Below, in pieces: positions 22,901 to 34,806 of a stretch of DNA of 64,000 nt. The position numbers were made by a program, and so were the translations under genes. The stretch comes from Effrenium voratum (lineage: Eukaryota > Sar > Dinophyceae > Suessiales > Symbiodiniaceae): the NCBI GenBank assembly GCA_963377175.1, contig CAUJNA010003812.1, positions 310,001 to 374,000 on the forward strand. The letters are read 5' to 3'. Under the pieces are notes generated by a model, which worked only from the letters and a program-made list of their open reading frames with translations, did not search any database and was not told where the DNA came from. Numbering within the stretch: position 1 is the stretch's first letter; each line of letters starts with the position of its first letter.

Positions 22901-25436
22901 TCAATCAGTTTGTGTATTGGCGGGGTCACTCTCAGTGCACGTGTCAGCTGGTGCAAAGAGCTCTGCAGCTCACCACCGGACTCTCAACAAACTCGCATCA
23001 CAGATGTCAGCTGCTTGCCGACGCTGCTGGGCTCCGTGAAAGATACAGTTCGGCCATTCAAAACATGACCTGTTCCACGAAAAGGAAATCGACTTTTTGG
23101 GGGGGCAAAGTTCAGATGGATAACCTTAAAGCCCCTTTTGAGGTGCTCTTTCTGTACATGCGTTAAGCCCTTCAAGTCACGCTGCGTGATAGCCTGCAGT
23201 CTCTTCGTGCGGAGTCCCAAGCCTGCCTTCGCTGCCAGTGGTCGCCCCACCAAAATCCCTGCCTTCTTTGGGTGCTGCGGGTTGGCGCACGCACAGAGTG
23301 GAAGCAGCGTGGCCTCTTTTTGGACGGCCCCATGAAAGATACGATTCCGGATCCATGAAGAGACCTAGTCTTGGGGCGCCAGAGTGGATTCTGCGGAAGG
23401 AAGTGAAGGTTGCTGCAGAAGCCCCACAGCTCGCAGATGTGACAATTTGTCCTTTTAATGGTTACCAGGTGGATAAGTGAATAATCTTAAAGCCCCTGTT
23501 GGGCTCGTTCTGTACAGCCATTAGGCAGCGTCTCTTCGGGCGGAGTCCCAAGCCAGAATTCGCTGCCAATGGCCCCGCCTTTCTGCCCCTGCTATCTTGG
23601 AGCGCTGCAAAAGATTTGGTTCCGGATCCTAAAGCATGACCTTTTTCCGCAGAAGGAAACCGCCATGTTGGCTGGCACGGGGCAATGTTCAGGTGGATAA
23701 TCTCGAAGTCATCTGGAAGCCGCTGTTGAGGTGCTCTTTCTGTACCATCAAGCCCTTCAAGTCTAGCCTGCGTCTCGTACGGAATCCCACGCCAGCCCCA
23801 CCTCTCTGCCCCTGCCTTCTTGGAGGAACCCCGAAGAGTTTCGCAGCGTGCAGTGTGGCCTTCTTTGAGGGCAGGAAAGATACGGTCCTGGATTTTAAAG
23901 TATGACCTGTTCTAGAAGCAAACCATATGGGGGGTAATGGTCAAGTGGATCTTTAAAGCCCCTGTTCAGGCGCTGCATGGCCTGCGGTCCCCTGAAATGG
24001 CCTTGGTTTTGTGGAGTCCCAAGCCAGCAGTGCAGCAGTGAAGCCCGGACGCACTGAGACCCCCGAGTCGAGGAGGTTCGCAGCACGCAGCGTGGCCCTT
24101 TTTTTGAAGGCGCCATGTAAAACGTGACCTGTTCCACTAGAAGGAAACCGGCATTTTGGGGCGGGTGGGTGGGAATCTTCGAAGCCCTTCAAGTCACACA
24201 GCGTGAAAGCCTGCGGTCTCTTCGTGCAGTGTCCCAAGCCTGCCTTGCGCCCGCGGCCACTCCGGTTGCCTTGAGCGCTGGAGGCATGTTACCTGCGCAA
24301 TCCTGTGCGGCACGAGTGTTGGGCTTTCGCACGTTGCCTTTTTGGCAGGTCTGCTCAGGGTCTGCCATCCGTGCCGGGCTCCCGAGGAGTTTCGCAGCGT
24401 GGCGCCAGGGCAGTGACCTTTTTTGAGGGCTCCATGAAAGATATTGTTCGGCCATTTTCAGCGGTACCTTTTAAAAAGGCATGCAGATCATCTTACGCTC
24501 CCTGTACAAGTGCACAGTGGCAGCCGTTAAGCTCTTCACGCCACGCAGCGTGATAGCCTGCTGTCTCTACTTGCGCGGTTCCAAGGGAGCACGCGCGCGG
24601 TGTCCACTTGCAAAGTTCCAAAGGGAGCACACGCTGCCTCTGAGGAGGTCATGAGCCTTGAAGCATATTGTCATGCTTGCACCTATGCCCGATCCAGGCG
24701 GCAACGAACTTACTGAGCTCCGCAGTCAGCATCGTGCGATTGCCATCGGCGCCAGCCTGTTTCGCAGCCCTGGTTGCCCTCACTGGAGGCATGCTACCTG
24801 CTCCGTCGCACGTTGCCCTTTCGGAAGACCCTAAGCCATCCGTGCCGGGCTCCACTCCGTTTGAATGACATCATGCCCTTTAAGCATTGGGAGACGGTTG
24901 CGCCGTGAAATTCTTGTGTGGGGATGATCACCCCCCTTCAGATTCCACAGGTCGTAGGGATGGACATTCCTTAGTGCCACCCCGAACCCAGTCTGCCATG
25001 GGCAGCCCACGGCCCCCACCTTCTTCGATTGCAGCGATGATTCCAAGGACACACAGAGTGAACCGCGGAGCCCAGGAGTTTACTCGCAGCACGCAGAAAC
25101 TGCCCCAGGACGAGCTGCGCACGTTGGCTTAGGGTTTGCCATCCGTGCCAGGCACCTTTCCCTTTGAATGACCTCATGCGCCGTGAAATTCTGAGTGTTG
25201 GAGATCTTCACCCCTACAGATTCTACAGGTAGGGATGGACATTCCATGCGCCAGGGCATGTGAGGCACTACTTTGCCAAGGACCGCCCACATCCCACGTT
25301 CTGCGATCGCTGCAGAGATGCTTCGCAGAGCTGTGCGTTCAACCTCAGGATGATCCTGTTCAATCTGCTTGCTGGCTCTGAACATCGTAGTAGCGTTTCT
25401 GAGCTTGGCCAGTTACCGACAGGTTCTGACATTCAC

Positions 25437-26880
25437 GTGGCCGCTTCTCAGTGCTGAGTCGGAGCCTCGGCCGTGGTGAGTAGCCATCAGGTGATGTGCC
25501 ATCTTGAGGGTTGTGGCTCGTGTTACTTTCCTTGGCCCGAATTGTCCTGATGCTTCACGTGTCGATCCTTACTCACTTCTACTGGGGCCCTTGGCTGTAA
25601 AAACTTGGCCAGCCTCTCGCAGAAAGAAGCTCCACTTCTGGCGACGCCAGGATTTTGCTTGGCTTGCCTCACGGAGCTTTCCTGTTTCTCACTTGCGCCA
25701 GCTAGAGGGGTTGAGCAGTTGGCTGCTAAACATGTCGTTGATGCCTGTCAGGCGAGGCTTCAAATCCGAACACAGTCACATGAGCCCTACTCACTGGATG
25801 CTGCCTGACTTTCGATCGCTTGCCGGCCACCCGTTGCCCGACACACGGTCCAGTGTCTGTCCGGACCCCTCTCAAGCTCAAGTTTCCCCAAAACAAAGGG
25901 CCTGAGAAGAAACGATTGCAATCCAGCCACTGCTTCAGCAAAGAGGCTAGTTGCGTGCCCACGCGCATGCTGGCGAGAATTGATTTCTTCCGCATTGCTG
26001 TCCAAGCTGCCTGTACCAAGTCCAGTACTTCTAGTGAGTTTGCTGATCCGGGAAGCACGGGGTAGTGTTCCTTGGCAGGCTTGCCACTACGACATTGTGC
26101 CGTTTTGAGACTAGTTCTGAGCCGCAAGTCCCGGCGGAAATGCCCTCGCACGCAGTCCAGACGTTGCAACTCCAAATGCGCCCCAGACACGTTGCAGAAA
26201 TTGGTTGGATGCCGGCCGTATCCCAGAGGCATGTTCACTGTATTGCCTCGCACGCCTGCGCCCATTGTGAACGCACTCCAGAGCACGTCCTTGAGTTTGG
26301 TATCCCAAACTCATTGCAAGGCCTTGGTGACCTCCAAGATGTGTTGGCAGGTGTATGCCTTGCATGCGCTTGAATCGCAGATGCAGGCTGGGCGTCGCGT
26401 GCGGGCAGCCTGACATGTGTACATAATACCTTGCACTTGCGCGCAGCGGCCTTAGTATCCTGAGCCCTGTCGCCCTCCAATATTTGGCAAAGTGCTCGAG
26501 AGGTAGTAAAGCATTTCTGACAGTGTGCCAAGCGCTAGGGCGTGCAGCTCAGGCTCCGTGTAGGGTCTTTCGTGTGGAGCATTTACTTGTGCTTTGGCGA
26601 CTTGCTGCAGTGTTTTGCGCAGCCCACAGGCTTGACCGCGTTCTGGGCATGTGCGTGCCCAAAGTTCGCGCATGGCCCGAGGAGTCGCGTTGCACGTCCT
26701 CAGCTTTCAGACGGCAGCTTTTGATAGACAAACCGTGCGGCGCAGTAAAACCTTCATTTCCTGTTCATTCGGGATTCCTTTTTTGTCATTGGCCACATGT
26801 TGTTTCGTCATGGGAAGTAGTTTTGACACTGGAGCGAATTCTAGATGATGAATCTCGAAATGATTCTGTTCGATCCAGGG
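25437..26880 (+). repeat. Module D, copy 1
   Basis: It starts GTGGCCGCTTCTCAGTG and contains GTGATGTGCCATCTTGAGGG, ACAAAGGGCCTGAGAAGAAA and GCCCACAGGCTTGAC. The same order of landmarks is found at 38700-39680 and 47417-48420. This copy is longer than the others, with about 350 bp of extra internal sequence near 26250-26600. Frames on either strand are not conserved between copies. Confidence 0.7.
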
Positions 26881-29591
26881 GACTAGCTTAAACCTCTTGG
26901 CTGACTTCGGTTTTCCCGCCCTCTTGATGACTCTGTTTTTGACTGGCAAACGGGTTTCGAGGAGACGTCGTGTAGGAGCGGGCCACAGCTCTATCCAGCT
27001 CGAGATCTCGATTTTCCAGCGCCCCTGCTCGCAAGAGTGATACCACCTGCCTGCAAACTTCTTGAAAAAAAGCGCTTGTTCTCAAAAGGCAATCTGGGGC
27101 AAAACATCGCCAAGCATGCCCCTTGCCCCAATCGAATCTTCTCTTCAGGGTAACATTCCCCCCCCCCCAGATTAAACAAATCATTCCGCCCGGGAGTGTG
27201 GACCTGAGTCTGAAAATGTCGTACACTTTGGGGTTGGCAAAAGCTGAGGTAGCCCCAGGGCCATTTCACAGTGTTTGCGGTCCCTTGTGATGTGTTCAGG
27301 GAGTTCTGTTGCACCCATGTGCCGCTAGTCTGCCCATGTTTCCTGACCACTTGTTGTAGCTATATTCTGATTCAAAGCCGTAAGGGGAAACCTTAGTGCC
27401 CGTTGGCCACAAAGGACCAGCTGTGAACTTTGCGCGGCTTCCCTTGGACTCGGGTCGTTCGGGAGGAACTGCTAGAAGGCATGTGTCGAATGTCCCACAC
27501 AAATGGTGCAGTGACCCGTTCGGGCGTTCCCATCGGGGACTTGTGCCACGTCCCGAAGCACCCTCCCCTTCGTCCCAAGCAATTCCCGGCAGGTCGCGCA
27601 AGCGCCAGGCGCGGGGGTGCACGAAGGAAATGCTCAGTGGTTGTCCTCTCAGCCAGGCAGCGGAAACAAGACCCAGGGGATTGGGGGATTATAGCTTTCT
27701 GTGGCGTCCTTTGTCATTTCTGAGGAACGCACCAAAGTTTCACAGGGGAAAAAGGAGAGCCGAAGTCAATTTGAGCTTTTGGGGTCCCCGAGTTGACAAG
27801 TCCAAGTCTCACTCAAAGTCCCGTCTTGATTGAACAGGAGTCCTGGGGTACCGCGAGTCTTTTTCCAGGGGAAGGCCCATAACACCGGGATGAGTCAGAT
27901 TCGATGGCAACTTCAATTCTCTTTGCATTTGTCATGGTTTCAAGGGGATGACTAAAGCAAAATGGCCCCAAAACGGGTCCCGAAATCCCGACTCAGGTGA
28001 TCCTCCGGGCCGTGAAGCGAAGGACGCACTGATGTCTCGGTCCTGTGACAGAACATGCCATGAGTGTCTGATTGTTTGGAGAGCTGAAATGATTTTTCAC
28101 TTGGGGGGGCGTTTCCCTATTTTGACATACCCATATTGAGTGTGGCGCAAAATTGGGGGACCCGAGGAGCGCAGATGCCGTGCTGTTGTTGTCTTTGTAG
28201 CTTGCGACCTGGCGACGTGCAGCAATTCACCGCCTGGCCAGCTTTCGCGAGCCCAAAAGGACTTCCTGCACCGACTCCCAAGTGGAAATCTTTGAAAGTC
28301 GAAGCCTCCCTTTGGATTTTGGGAAAGAAAGCAAAGCGCCTGAAGTCCGTGCCAACCTCTCAGAATGAGGGGCCAGCAAGGCACCGTCGAATCCGGGAGG
28401 GTCGGACTCAATGCTAAGTTGCGCGGCGCAGGCAGAGTATGTCTCGGGGGCAGATGCCCTTTGCCAGCTGTGGCCACAAAACCACGTGCTGATGGCTCTC
28501 TTGTCGAGAGAACTCCCGAGTTGAGTGCGACCTGGCCATGCCCGCCTGGAAATACGCGCGTGGCAGGGGTGGCAGCCATAGGGACTGGCCCAGACTTTCG
28601 TTTGGGAAGGGCGCCCGAAAACGGGGACGTTCTGGGCAACGGGAGCTGCAGGAATCAATGCCTTGCTCGCTCTGGGCTCTGAGCTCTGGGCAAAACAACC
28701 AGACGCAGAGCAGCAAGCAATCACACAAAAGGTTTGCTTGGGCAAGAGGTACTGGCTTGAATGTTGATTCACATGTTGAAGATGAGCATCCAGGATAAAT
28801 GTAAATGGAAGATGTCCTACACAAGGCTCAGCTGCTGCTGTGACATGTTAGACGCTAAATTGAAGCAGATGTGTTACAAGAAGGCTTCTGTCGTGTTCTC
28901 CAAATGGAAACCGGGCTTGTGCCCTCGCGGAAACGGGGGTTGTTCCTTTTCCAGGATTTCAGATTGTCGTTTTGGCCCTTGTTTCACAATTGACCCATGT
29001 GTTGCCGCCAAGCAAGAACGTCCTTCTGAACATGCAAGCAGCCAATGACAATAGAGCGATTGACATGGCGACAGCCACAAGGGCATGCCTTCTACACGTC
29101 AAACGGGGTCGCGGCTCGCTGGTATTTGCCATGGCCGACCGTGGGGCAGACAAGGTGTGGCAGGCAGACCGCAACGCCACACACTATGTTGTGTGTGTGT
29201 GTTGTTGTGTAGGAGTTTCCCATTTCACATAGAATCCAGGGGTTTCAAAGGGGATTCGGCATATTATGATATCAGGCACCTGTGTTCCAAAGTCAGGTAC
29301 CAGAATGGCAAAGGCTTTGTTTTGCGGGACCTATCAGCATCTATTTCCAAAAGTTCAATTCGGCCCCAAAGTGGCAAGTGTCAATTGGGGAAAGTCGGGT
29401 ATTCATTGCTCAAAGGCTTCGGCCCCAGGTGAGTGCTGTTTCTTTTCCATCAGGGGAGTCCATGTCTGTTGGGAAACAGCCATATTCATCCTTCACTGTC
29501 TCAAACGCCACATGGCTGAGTTGTTTCCGCTCGCGAAACTTTCTGCTGAGCTGCTGCACTTGCCGGACACGGCTTCCTGATGTCCCTGTTG

Positions 29592-29661
29592 CCAATTGAC
29601 ACAGAACCTGACAGGGGTCCCTTTAAGAGGAGAATGGTCTTCCAGGTTCTATGGTAATTGG
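29592..29661. repeat. Small foldback element, copy 2
   Basis: CCAATTGACACAGAACCTG (29592-29610) pairs, with a few mismatches, with CAGGTTCTATGGTAATTGG (29643-29661). The loop keeps the ACAGGGGTCCCTTTAA core of the 1981-2074 copy. It is 70 bp long and non-coding. Confidence 0.65.
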
Positions 29662-30389
29662 TAGGAGGGTACATAGGCCAATAGTATCCGCCAAACATGG
29701 TGCCTTTTCGACCCCTTTCAGCGTACGTTCCTTCTCGGAAGTGGGCCGAAAGGCGCTTCGGTTGGTGGGAGGGTAAGTAGCGATAAAAAAGATTTGTTTC
29801 CTCTTCGAGGAGTCCCCTTGTAGGATGCTTGACAAGATCCAGTCTGTGCCACAGCACTGTTTTCCCAGACCCCAGGAACCAGTAAACAGGGACTGCGATG
29901 ATGATGGTAATGGAGCGGGCGCGGTCACTTTGCAAAAGGTCCGGAAGCGGCTGGAGATGAGCTGTTTCGACTGTTCTGCTCTGGTAAGTGCCGCGCGCGC
30001 CGTGGGGAACTGGCTTTGGACGGGGTCTGGGAGCGACGACGCAGGGCCGACAGTGGTTGCGTCGCCGCCATGGCAACGCTCCAGCCGGTGCTGTGCATGT
30101 TTTGAGGGTTTGTCGGTTTGTCACGCAGCTGAGGGGATGTATCATGGGCTTTTTTGGACGGGGTCTCTGTGACTCTTCTGCAGCCGGCCATAGTTCCATC
30201 GGACGCACAGCGGTCATGGGGAAACTATGTGAACGAGGTCGCGCTGTGACTCCTGACTCCTAATGGTGACCTGGTGGGCGTCGTGTCGCTGTGCGGAAGT
30301 GGCTCTGGACGGGAGATGCGATGACGGCGAACGCGACGTCGACGGTCGTGTTGCTTGCTGGGCTGCGTCGTGGATGCGCCGTGGGTCTC

Positions 30390-31240
30390 CCAGTGTGTGT
30401 CTTCATTTGTCTCCAAGTGCTGCCAGATCGCCGGGCCGCATGCTCGCCAGTGTGCGCATTTATTTGTCTCCAAGTATGTGTTTTCATTCAGCTGCCGGAT
30501 CGCCGGGCCGCATGCTCGGCAGCATTTACTTGTCTCCCAGTGCTTAGTGCTGCCAGATCGCCGGGCCTGCTCGCCAGTGAGCGCATCTACTTGTCTCCCA
30601 GTGTGTGCCTTCACATGTCTCCCAGTACTGCCAAATTGCTGGGCGCACGCTCGCCAGTGCGCGCATTTACTTGTCTACCAGCATGTGCCTTCATGTGCCC
30701 CCCAAGCTCGCCAGTGCGCGCATGTACTTGTCTCCCAGCACGCGCCTTCATTTGTCTCCCAGTCCTGCCAGATCGCCGGGCCAGTTTGCGCATCTACTTT
30801 TCTCCCAGCGCGCGCCGCCACTTTTCTTGCAGCGCTGCCAAATTGACGGGCGCATGCTTGAAAGTGTGCGCATTTACTGCTTTCCCAGCCTGTGCCTTCA
30901 TTTCTCTTCCAGTGCTGCCAGATTGCCGGGCCGCATGCTCGCCAGTGTGGGTTTGCACTTGTCTCCTCATTTGCTGCCAAATTGCTGGCCACATGCTCGC
31001 CAGTGTGCGCAATTACTTGCCTCCCACTTTGTTCATCTCTCTCCCAGATCGCCGGGCCGCGTGTTCCCCTAGCAGTGTGCGCAATTACTTGCCTGGCAGT
31101 AAGTTCCTCGGGCCGCATGCTCGCCAGTGCCAGGGTGCGCATGTACTTGTCTCCCAGCACGTGCCTTTATTTGTCTTGCTGCCAGATCGCTGGGCCACAG
31201 CTCACCAGCGCGTGCATGTGCTTGTCTCCCAGCACGTATG
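30390..31240 (+). repeat. Minisatellite of CTGCCAGATCGCCGGG units
   Basis: About ten degenerate units of 60-140 bp carry TTTGTCTCCCAGTGCTGCCA, GATCGCCGGGCCGCATGCTC and GCCAGTGTGCGCATTTACTT. It is nearly free of stops in several frames, giving Cys/Leu-rich open frames of up to about 440 codons. These follow the repeat unit and are not considered genes. A fragment of the array recurs at 39765-39965. Confidence 0.88.
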
Positions 31241-31562
31241 GCGCGTATATGTGTTCTTTGTTGGCGCACAGGCATTCTCACTGTCGGCGTACAAGAGTGT
31301 TCCTTGTTGGCGCAGAAGCGTGTCCATTGTCGGCGCACAAAAGGGCCCTTTGTCGGCGCACAGCTGTGTTCACTGTCGGCGCACAAGACTGTCCCTTGTT
31401 GGCGCATCATCATACCCAGCGTCGGCGCACACAAACACCCCCGACTGGCACGCAAGCTTGTTCGCTGTTGCCGCACAAGAGTGTTACTCTTTGGCACATC
31501 ATCGTATCCAGTGTCGGCGCAGAAGGTGTTCGTTGCACGCGCAAAAGTGTTCTTTGCTGGCG
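31241..31562 (+). repeat. 23-bp tandem repeat, about 14 copies
   Basis: Units of 23 bp (a few are 21-22 bp) have the form CACAAGxxTGTxCxxTGTCGGCG. They directly abut the preceding minisatellite. The 23-bp period changes frame each unit, so the open frames across it are incidental. Confidence 0.9.
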
Positions 31563-32079
31563 AGTGCACAGATGGCAACGGTCATGGGGAGACGGTTGTG
31601 GAAGTGGCTTTGAACAGGAGCTGCGACGACAGTAGGCTGACAGGGGCAGGCTGCTCTGCAGCGGCATCGCGTCCGTGCCGCACGGGCCCGCGACAAACAC
31701 GACCGTCCGACGGTCGTGTTGCTTGCTAACCTGGACTGTGGTGACGCGCTGGCGAGGCTTCTTTGTGGCCGCGGTCGTGCCCAAAACACGCCCAAACGTA
31801 CAACTACAAGCAGGTGATGCAGGCCCAGCGCCAAAGTTCAGCAGAGGCTCGCGCAGCCGTCCCCGGCAAAGGGACAGTCCCAAACATAAAGAGGGGCGTG
31901 GCCCCCTTTCATTCCTTACACGGTTTTGGGCACAGCCAGTTAGTACCAGGTTTTCATTCTGACTCACGCGCGGGCTCGGACATTCAAGCCAGCAGCTTTG
32001 CTGTAAACGCGGCTTTGGGCGCAGAGACGCGCTTTCGCGAGCAGCGTTGTGTGACAGGTTCGCAAGGATGGGTCCTTGC
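31563..32079. other. Unassigned sequence flanking the minisatellites
   Basis: GGAAGTGGCTTTGAACAGGA (near 31600) resembles GGAAGTGGCTCTGGACGGGA on the other side of the minisatellites (near 30296). CGACGGTCGTGTTGCTTGCT is also present at both flanks (about 30336 and 31709). The minisatellites thus sit inside a direct repeat. No gene is recognised. Confidence 0.5.
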
Positions 32080-32859
32080 ATTATACCTTCACACTGCGCA
32101 GGCGTCAGCCATTTCACTTCGGCTTTGCTTGCGTAGCTTGCGCTCGGACCAGGGGTGAAGGATCTAACACAGCCGCTCGCCACTCTTCAGGCCGTGGCCG
32201 GATTTATGTTGCAGGCGCACAACCGGCTGCAGCAGCACTGCGACGCAGGACTTCATAGTTCCTGCTCTTTAAGTGTTCGAACTGTGCGTAAGACAATCCA
32301 AACCAAACAGTCAGCGCTTTTGTAAGCGAGCCTGCTTCAACAAGCTGATCCGCAAGACGCACGGCGTGTGAGTGGTTTCCCATCCACCGCAGTCTGATTT
32401 CTCAGTCTTTCAGAAAGGTTCCATTCTTATGGATGATTGCGTTCTCTTCATGGTTCTAGTGTTGTACCTGTTTCCTTGCAAAGTTTGAAAGAGTGCCTCT
32501 GAAGCTTGGCCACATTGTGTTCACACCAACAGCACGCAAGCCCACCCAACCATACAGAGAACAACACAAAACAGCTGCAGGTTCAACGCATGTATTTTGT
32601 CTATGGATGTTGCTTCGCGCATGACGCACACATTTTGGCTCGCAGGAGAAGTCAGCAGTTCAATCTTTGGTAGCACACCATGCTGCAGCCATGCAGCCAG
32701 AGTTTCGGGAGCATTCCCGCTCACATCACGACAGTGATCGATGCCTTTAAGCCTTTCGGCCAGCAGCCGCCCGGCCGCCGGCTGACTCTGCTTGCGGCAC
32801 ACATTTTATTGCAACGGCTCGGACAGACACCGGCCTTGATGGAACAGGCGGTAGCTGCT

Positions 32860-34806
32860 GCATTGGAAGCGGCAGCTTTGTCTTGGCAATTGGAGGCAAA
32901 GCCGGGTCAAGCAACGGTTCAACGCTGCCAGGAGTTCGATGCAGCTGCAGTTCATTTGACGAGTTTGCAGTGAGCAAATTCACTGACATCCGCGCAGTCA
33001 GCCACATTGTGCGATTACCATCGACAGCGCCAGCCTGCTTTACGCTGCAGCCAGTCCGGTTGCTATCATCACTCGAGGAATGTTACCCGCGCCGGCGCTA
33101 CACGTCACGAGTGTTGGGCTTTCGCACGTTGCCTTTTTGGCAGACCTGCTCAGGGTTTGCCATCCGTGCCGGGTTCCTTTCCGTTTGAATGACACCATGC
33201 CCTTTCAGCATTTGGAGGTGCGTTCTGCCGTGAGTTTCTTGTGAATTTTGTGTGTCCACCGCACCTGCTACAAGTAGTAGGCATGGACATCCCATGTCCC
33301 CGGGCATTATGTGCAGCACGACGCTGGCAAGTTGCACCCCGAACCCACTCTGTCATAGTCAGCCCACTTCTTCGATTGCGGCAGCGATGTTTCCAAAAAC
33401 ACTCCGAGTGAACCGCGGAGCCCTGGAGTTTACTCGCAGCATGCCTGTCCAGACACTGCCTTCTCAGGACGCAGAGCTGCGCGTTCAACCTAAGGGTGAG
33501 CTTGTTCAATCAGTCTGGCTGTGAACAGCGTAGCAGCTCCAGCCTTGCTGAGCCTCACCAGTTTGCGACAAAGAGTGACATGTCAGCAGGCAGAAAGAGC
33601 TCTGCAGCACCAGACTCAGCAAGATTGCATCACAAAATGTCAGCTGCTTGGCCAAGCTGGGCTTCGTGAAACATACGGTTCGGCCATTGAAAGAATGACC
33701 TGTCCCACTACAAGCAAATCGACATTTGGGGGTGGCAACGTTCAGGTGGATAACCTTAAACTCTCTGTTGAGGTGCTCTTTCTGTACAGCTGTTAAGCCC
33801 TTCAAGTCACGCAGCGTGATAGCCTGCAGTCTCCTTGTGCAGAGTCCCAAGCCAGCATTCGCTGCCAGTGGTCACCCACCTCCCTGCCCCTGCCTTTTTG
33901 GAGTGCTGCAGCAGTTTGCCGGACGCACAGAGCGGAACCCCCGGGAGTTTCGCAGCACGCAGCGTGGCCTTTTTTTGAGGGCACCATGAAAGACTCAGTT
34001 CCGGGTCTTAAAACATGACCTGCTCCACTGGAAGGAAACCGCCGTTTTGGGGCGGGTGGGGGACAATGTTCAGATGAGCAGCGATGATCAACTCGTGGAA
34101 ACTTCCGCGGAGCAAAATATCGCAAGTGTTATTGCCGCGCAAGCAAAACCCCATGTCGCGGACGGTTGCGGAAGCCAGGTGGATAATCTTAAAGCCCCTG
34201 TCGAGGAGTCATGAAGTTCTTCACGTCAATCAGCGTGATAGCTTGCGGTCTCTTCGTGCGGTATCTCAAGCCTGCTTTGTGCCCGCAGCCATTCTGGTTG
34301 CCTGAAGACGGGAGGCAGGTTACCTGCGCAGTCCTGCACGGCACACGCGTTGGGCTTTCGCGCGTTGCCGTTTTGGCAGGCCTGCTCAGGGTTTGCCATC
34401 CGTGCCGGGCTCCTTTCCATTTGAATGACACCATTCCCTTTCAGCATTTGGAGGGCTTTACCGCGTTGCCCGCTTGGCCTGCCTGCTTATCCGCGCTAAA
34501 CACGGAGTGAACTCCCGGGGAGTTTCGCAGCACGGCGCCAGGGCAGTGGCGTTTTTTGAGGGCTCCATAAAAGAAACGGTTTAGCCATGTACAGCGTTGC
34601 CTGTTAAAAAGGCAGGTAGGTCATCTCACGTTCCCTGCACAGGTGCGCGGCGACAGCCGTCAATAAGCTCTTCACGCCACGCAGCGTGACGGCCTGCGGT
34701 CTCTTCGTGCTGGATGTGAGTTGGAGGCCATGAGGCTTGAAGCGTGCAAGCCTCGCTCATGTCATGGTTGCACCTACCCTCACCGATCCAGATCCAGGCG
34801 GCAGCT
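32860..34806 (+). repeat. Tandem duplication unit 1 (about 1.95 kb)
   Basis: GCATTGGAAGCGGCAGCTTT starts this unit at 32860. The same sequence starts the next unit at 34807 and a partial third at 36827. Long stretches are nearly identical between the units, for example 33340-33530 with 35204-35400 and 34243-34918 with 36266-36940. Confidence 0.8.

Larger units (their letters stand above)
20140..30260 (+). repeat. Macro-repeat 1 (composite repeat block)
   Basis: This roughly 10-kb block is assembled from modules shared with 32.1-39.8 and 42.8-51.7 kb. Module A is CTTCAAGTCACGCAGCGTGA followed by TAGCCTGC (e.g. 21906, 23168, 24186). Module B is CAGGGTTTGCCATCCGTGCC (e.g. 21339, 24357, 25133). 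Module C is GAACCGCGGAGCCCAGGAGT (e.g. 22820, 25061). Module D is at 25437-26880, followed by a unique-like 3' part. The left part (20370-20520) matches 32534-32670. Open frames in it are short, differ between copies and are not conserved, so I call no gene. Confidence 0.75.

Noticed and set aside
25726..26286. A 186-codon minus-strand frame in module D
   Set aside because: The equivalent frames in the copies at 38.7 and 47.4 kb differ in frame and length, so the protein is not conserved.
31241..31562. Regular 23-bp repeats as a CRISPR or binding-site array
   Set aside because: They are tandem without spacers and degenerate in the way of a minisatellite.
30291..31613. A 440-codon plus-strand frame and overlapping minus-strand frames
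   Set aside because: They are generated by stop-poor minisatellite units (60-140 bp and 23 bp). Frames on both strands are equally open.
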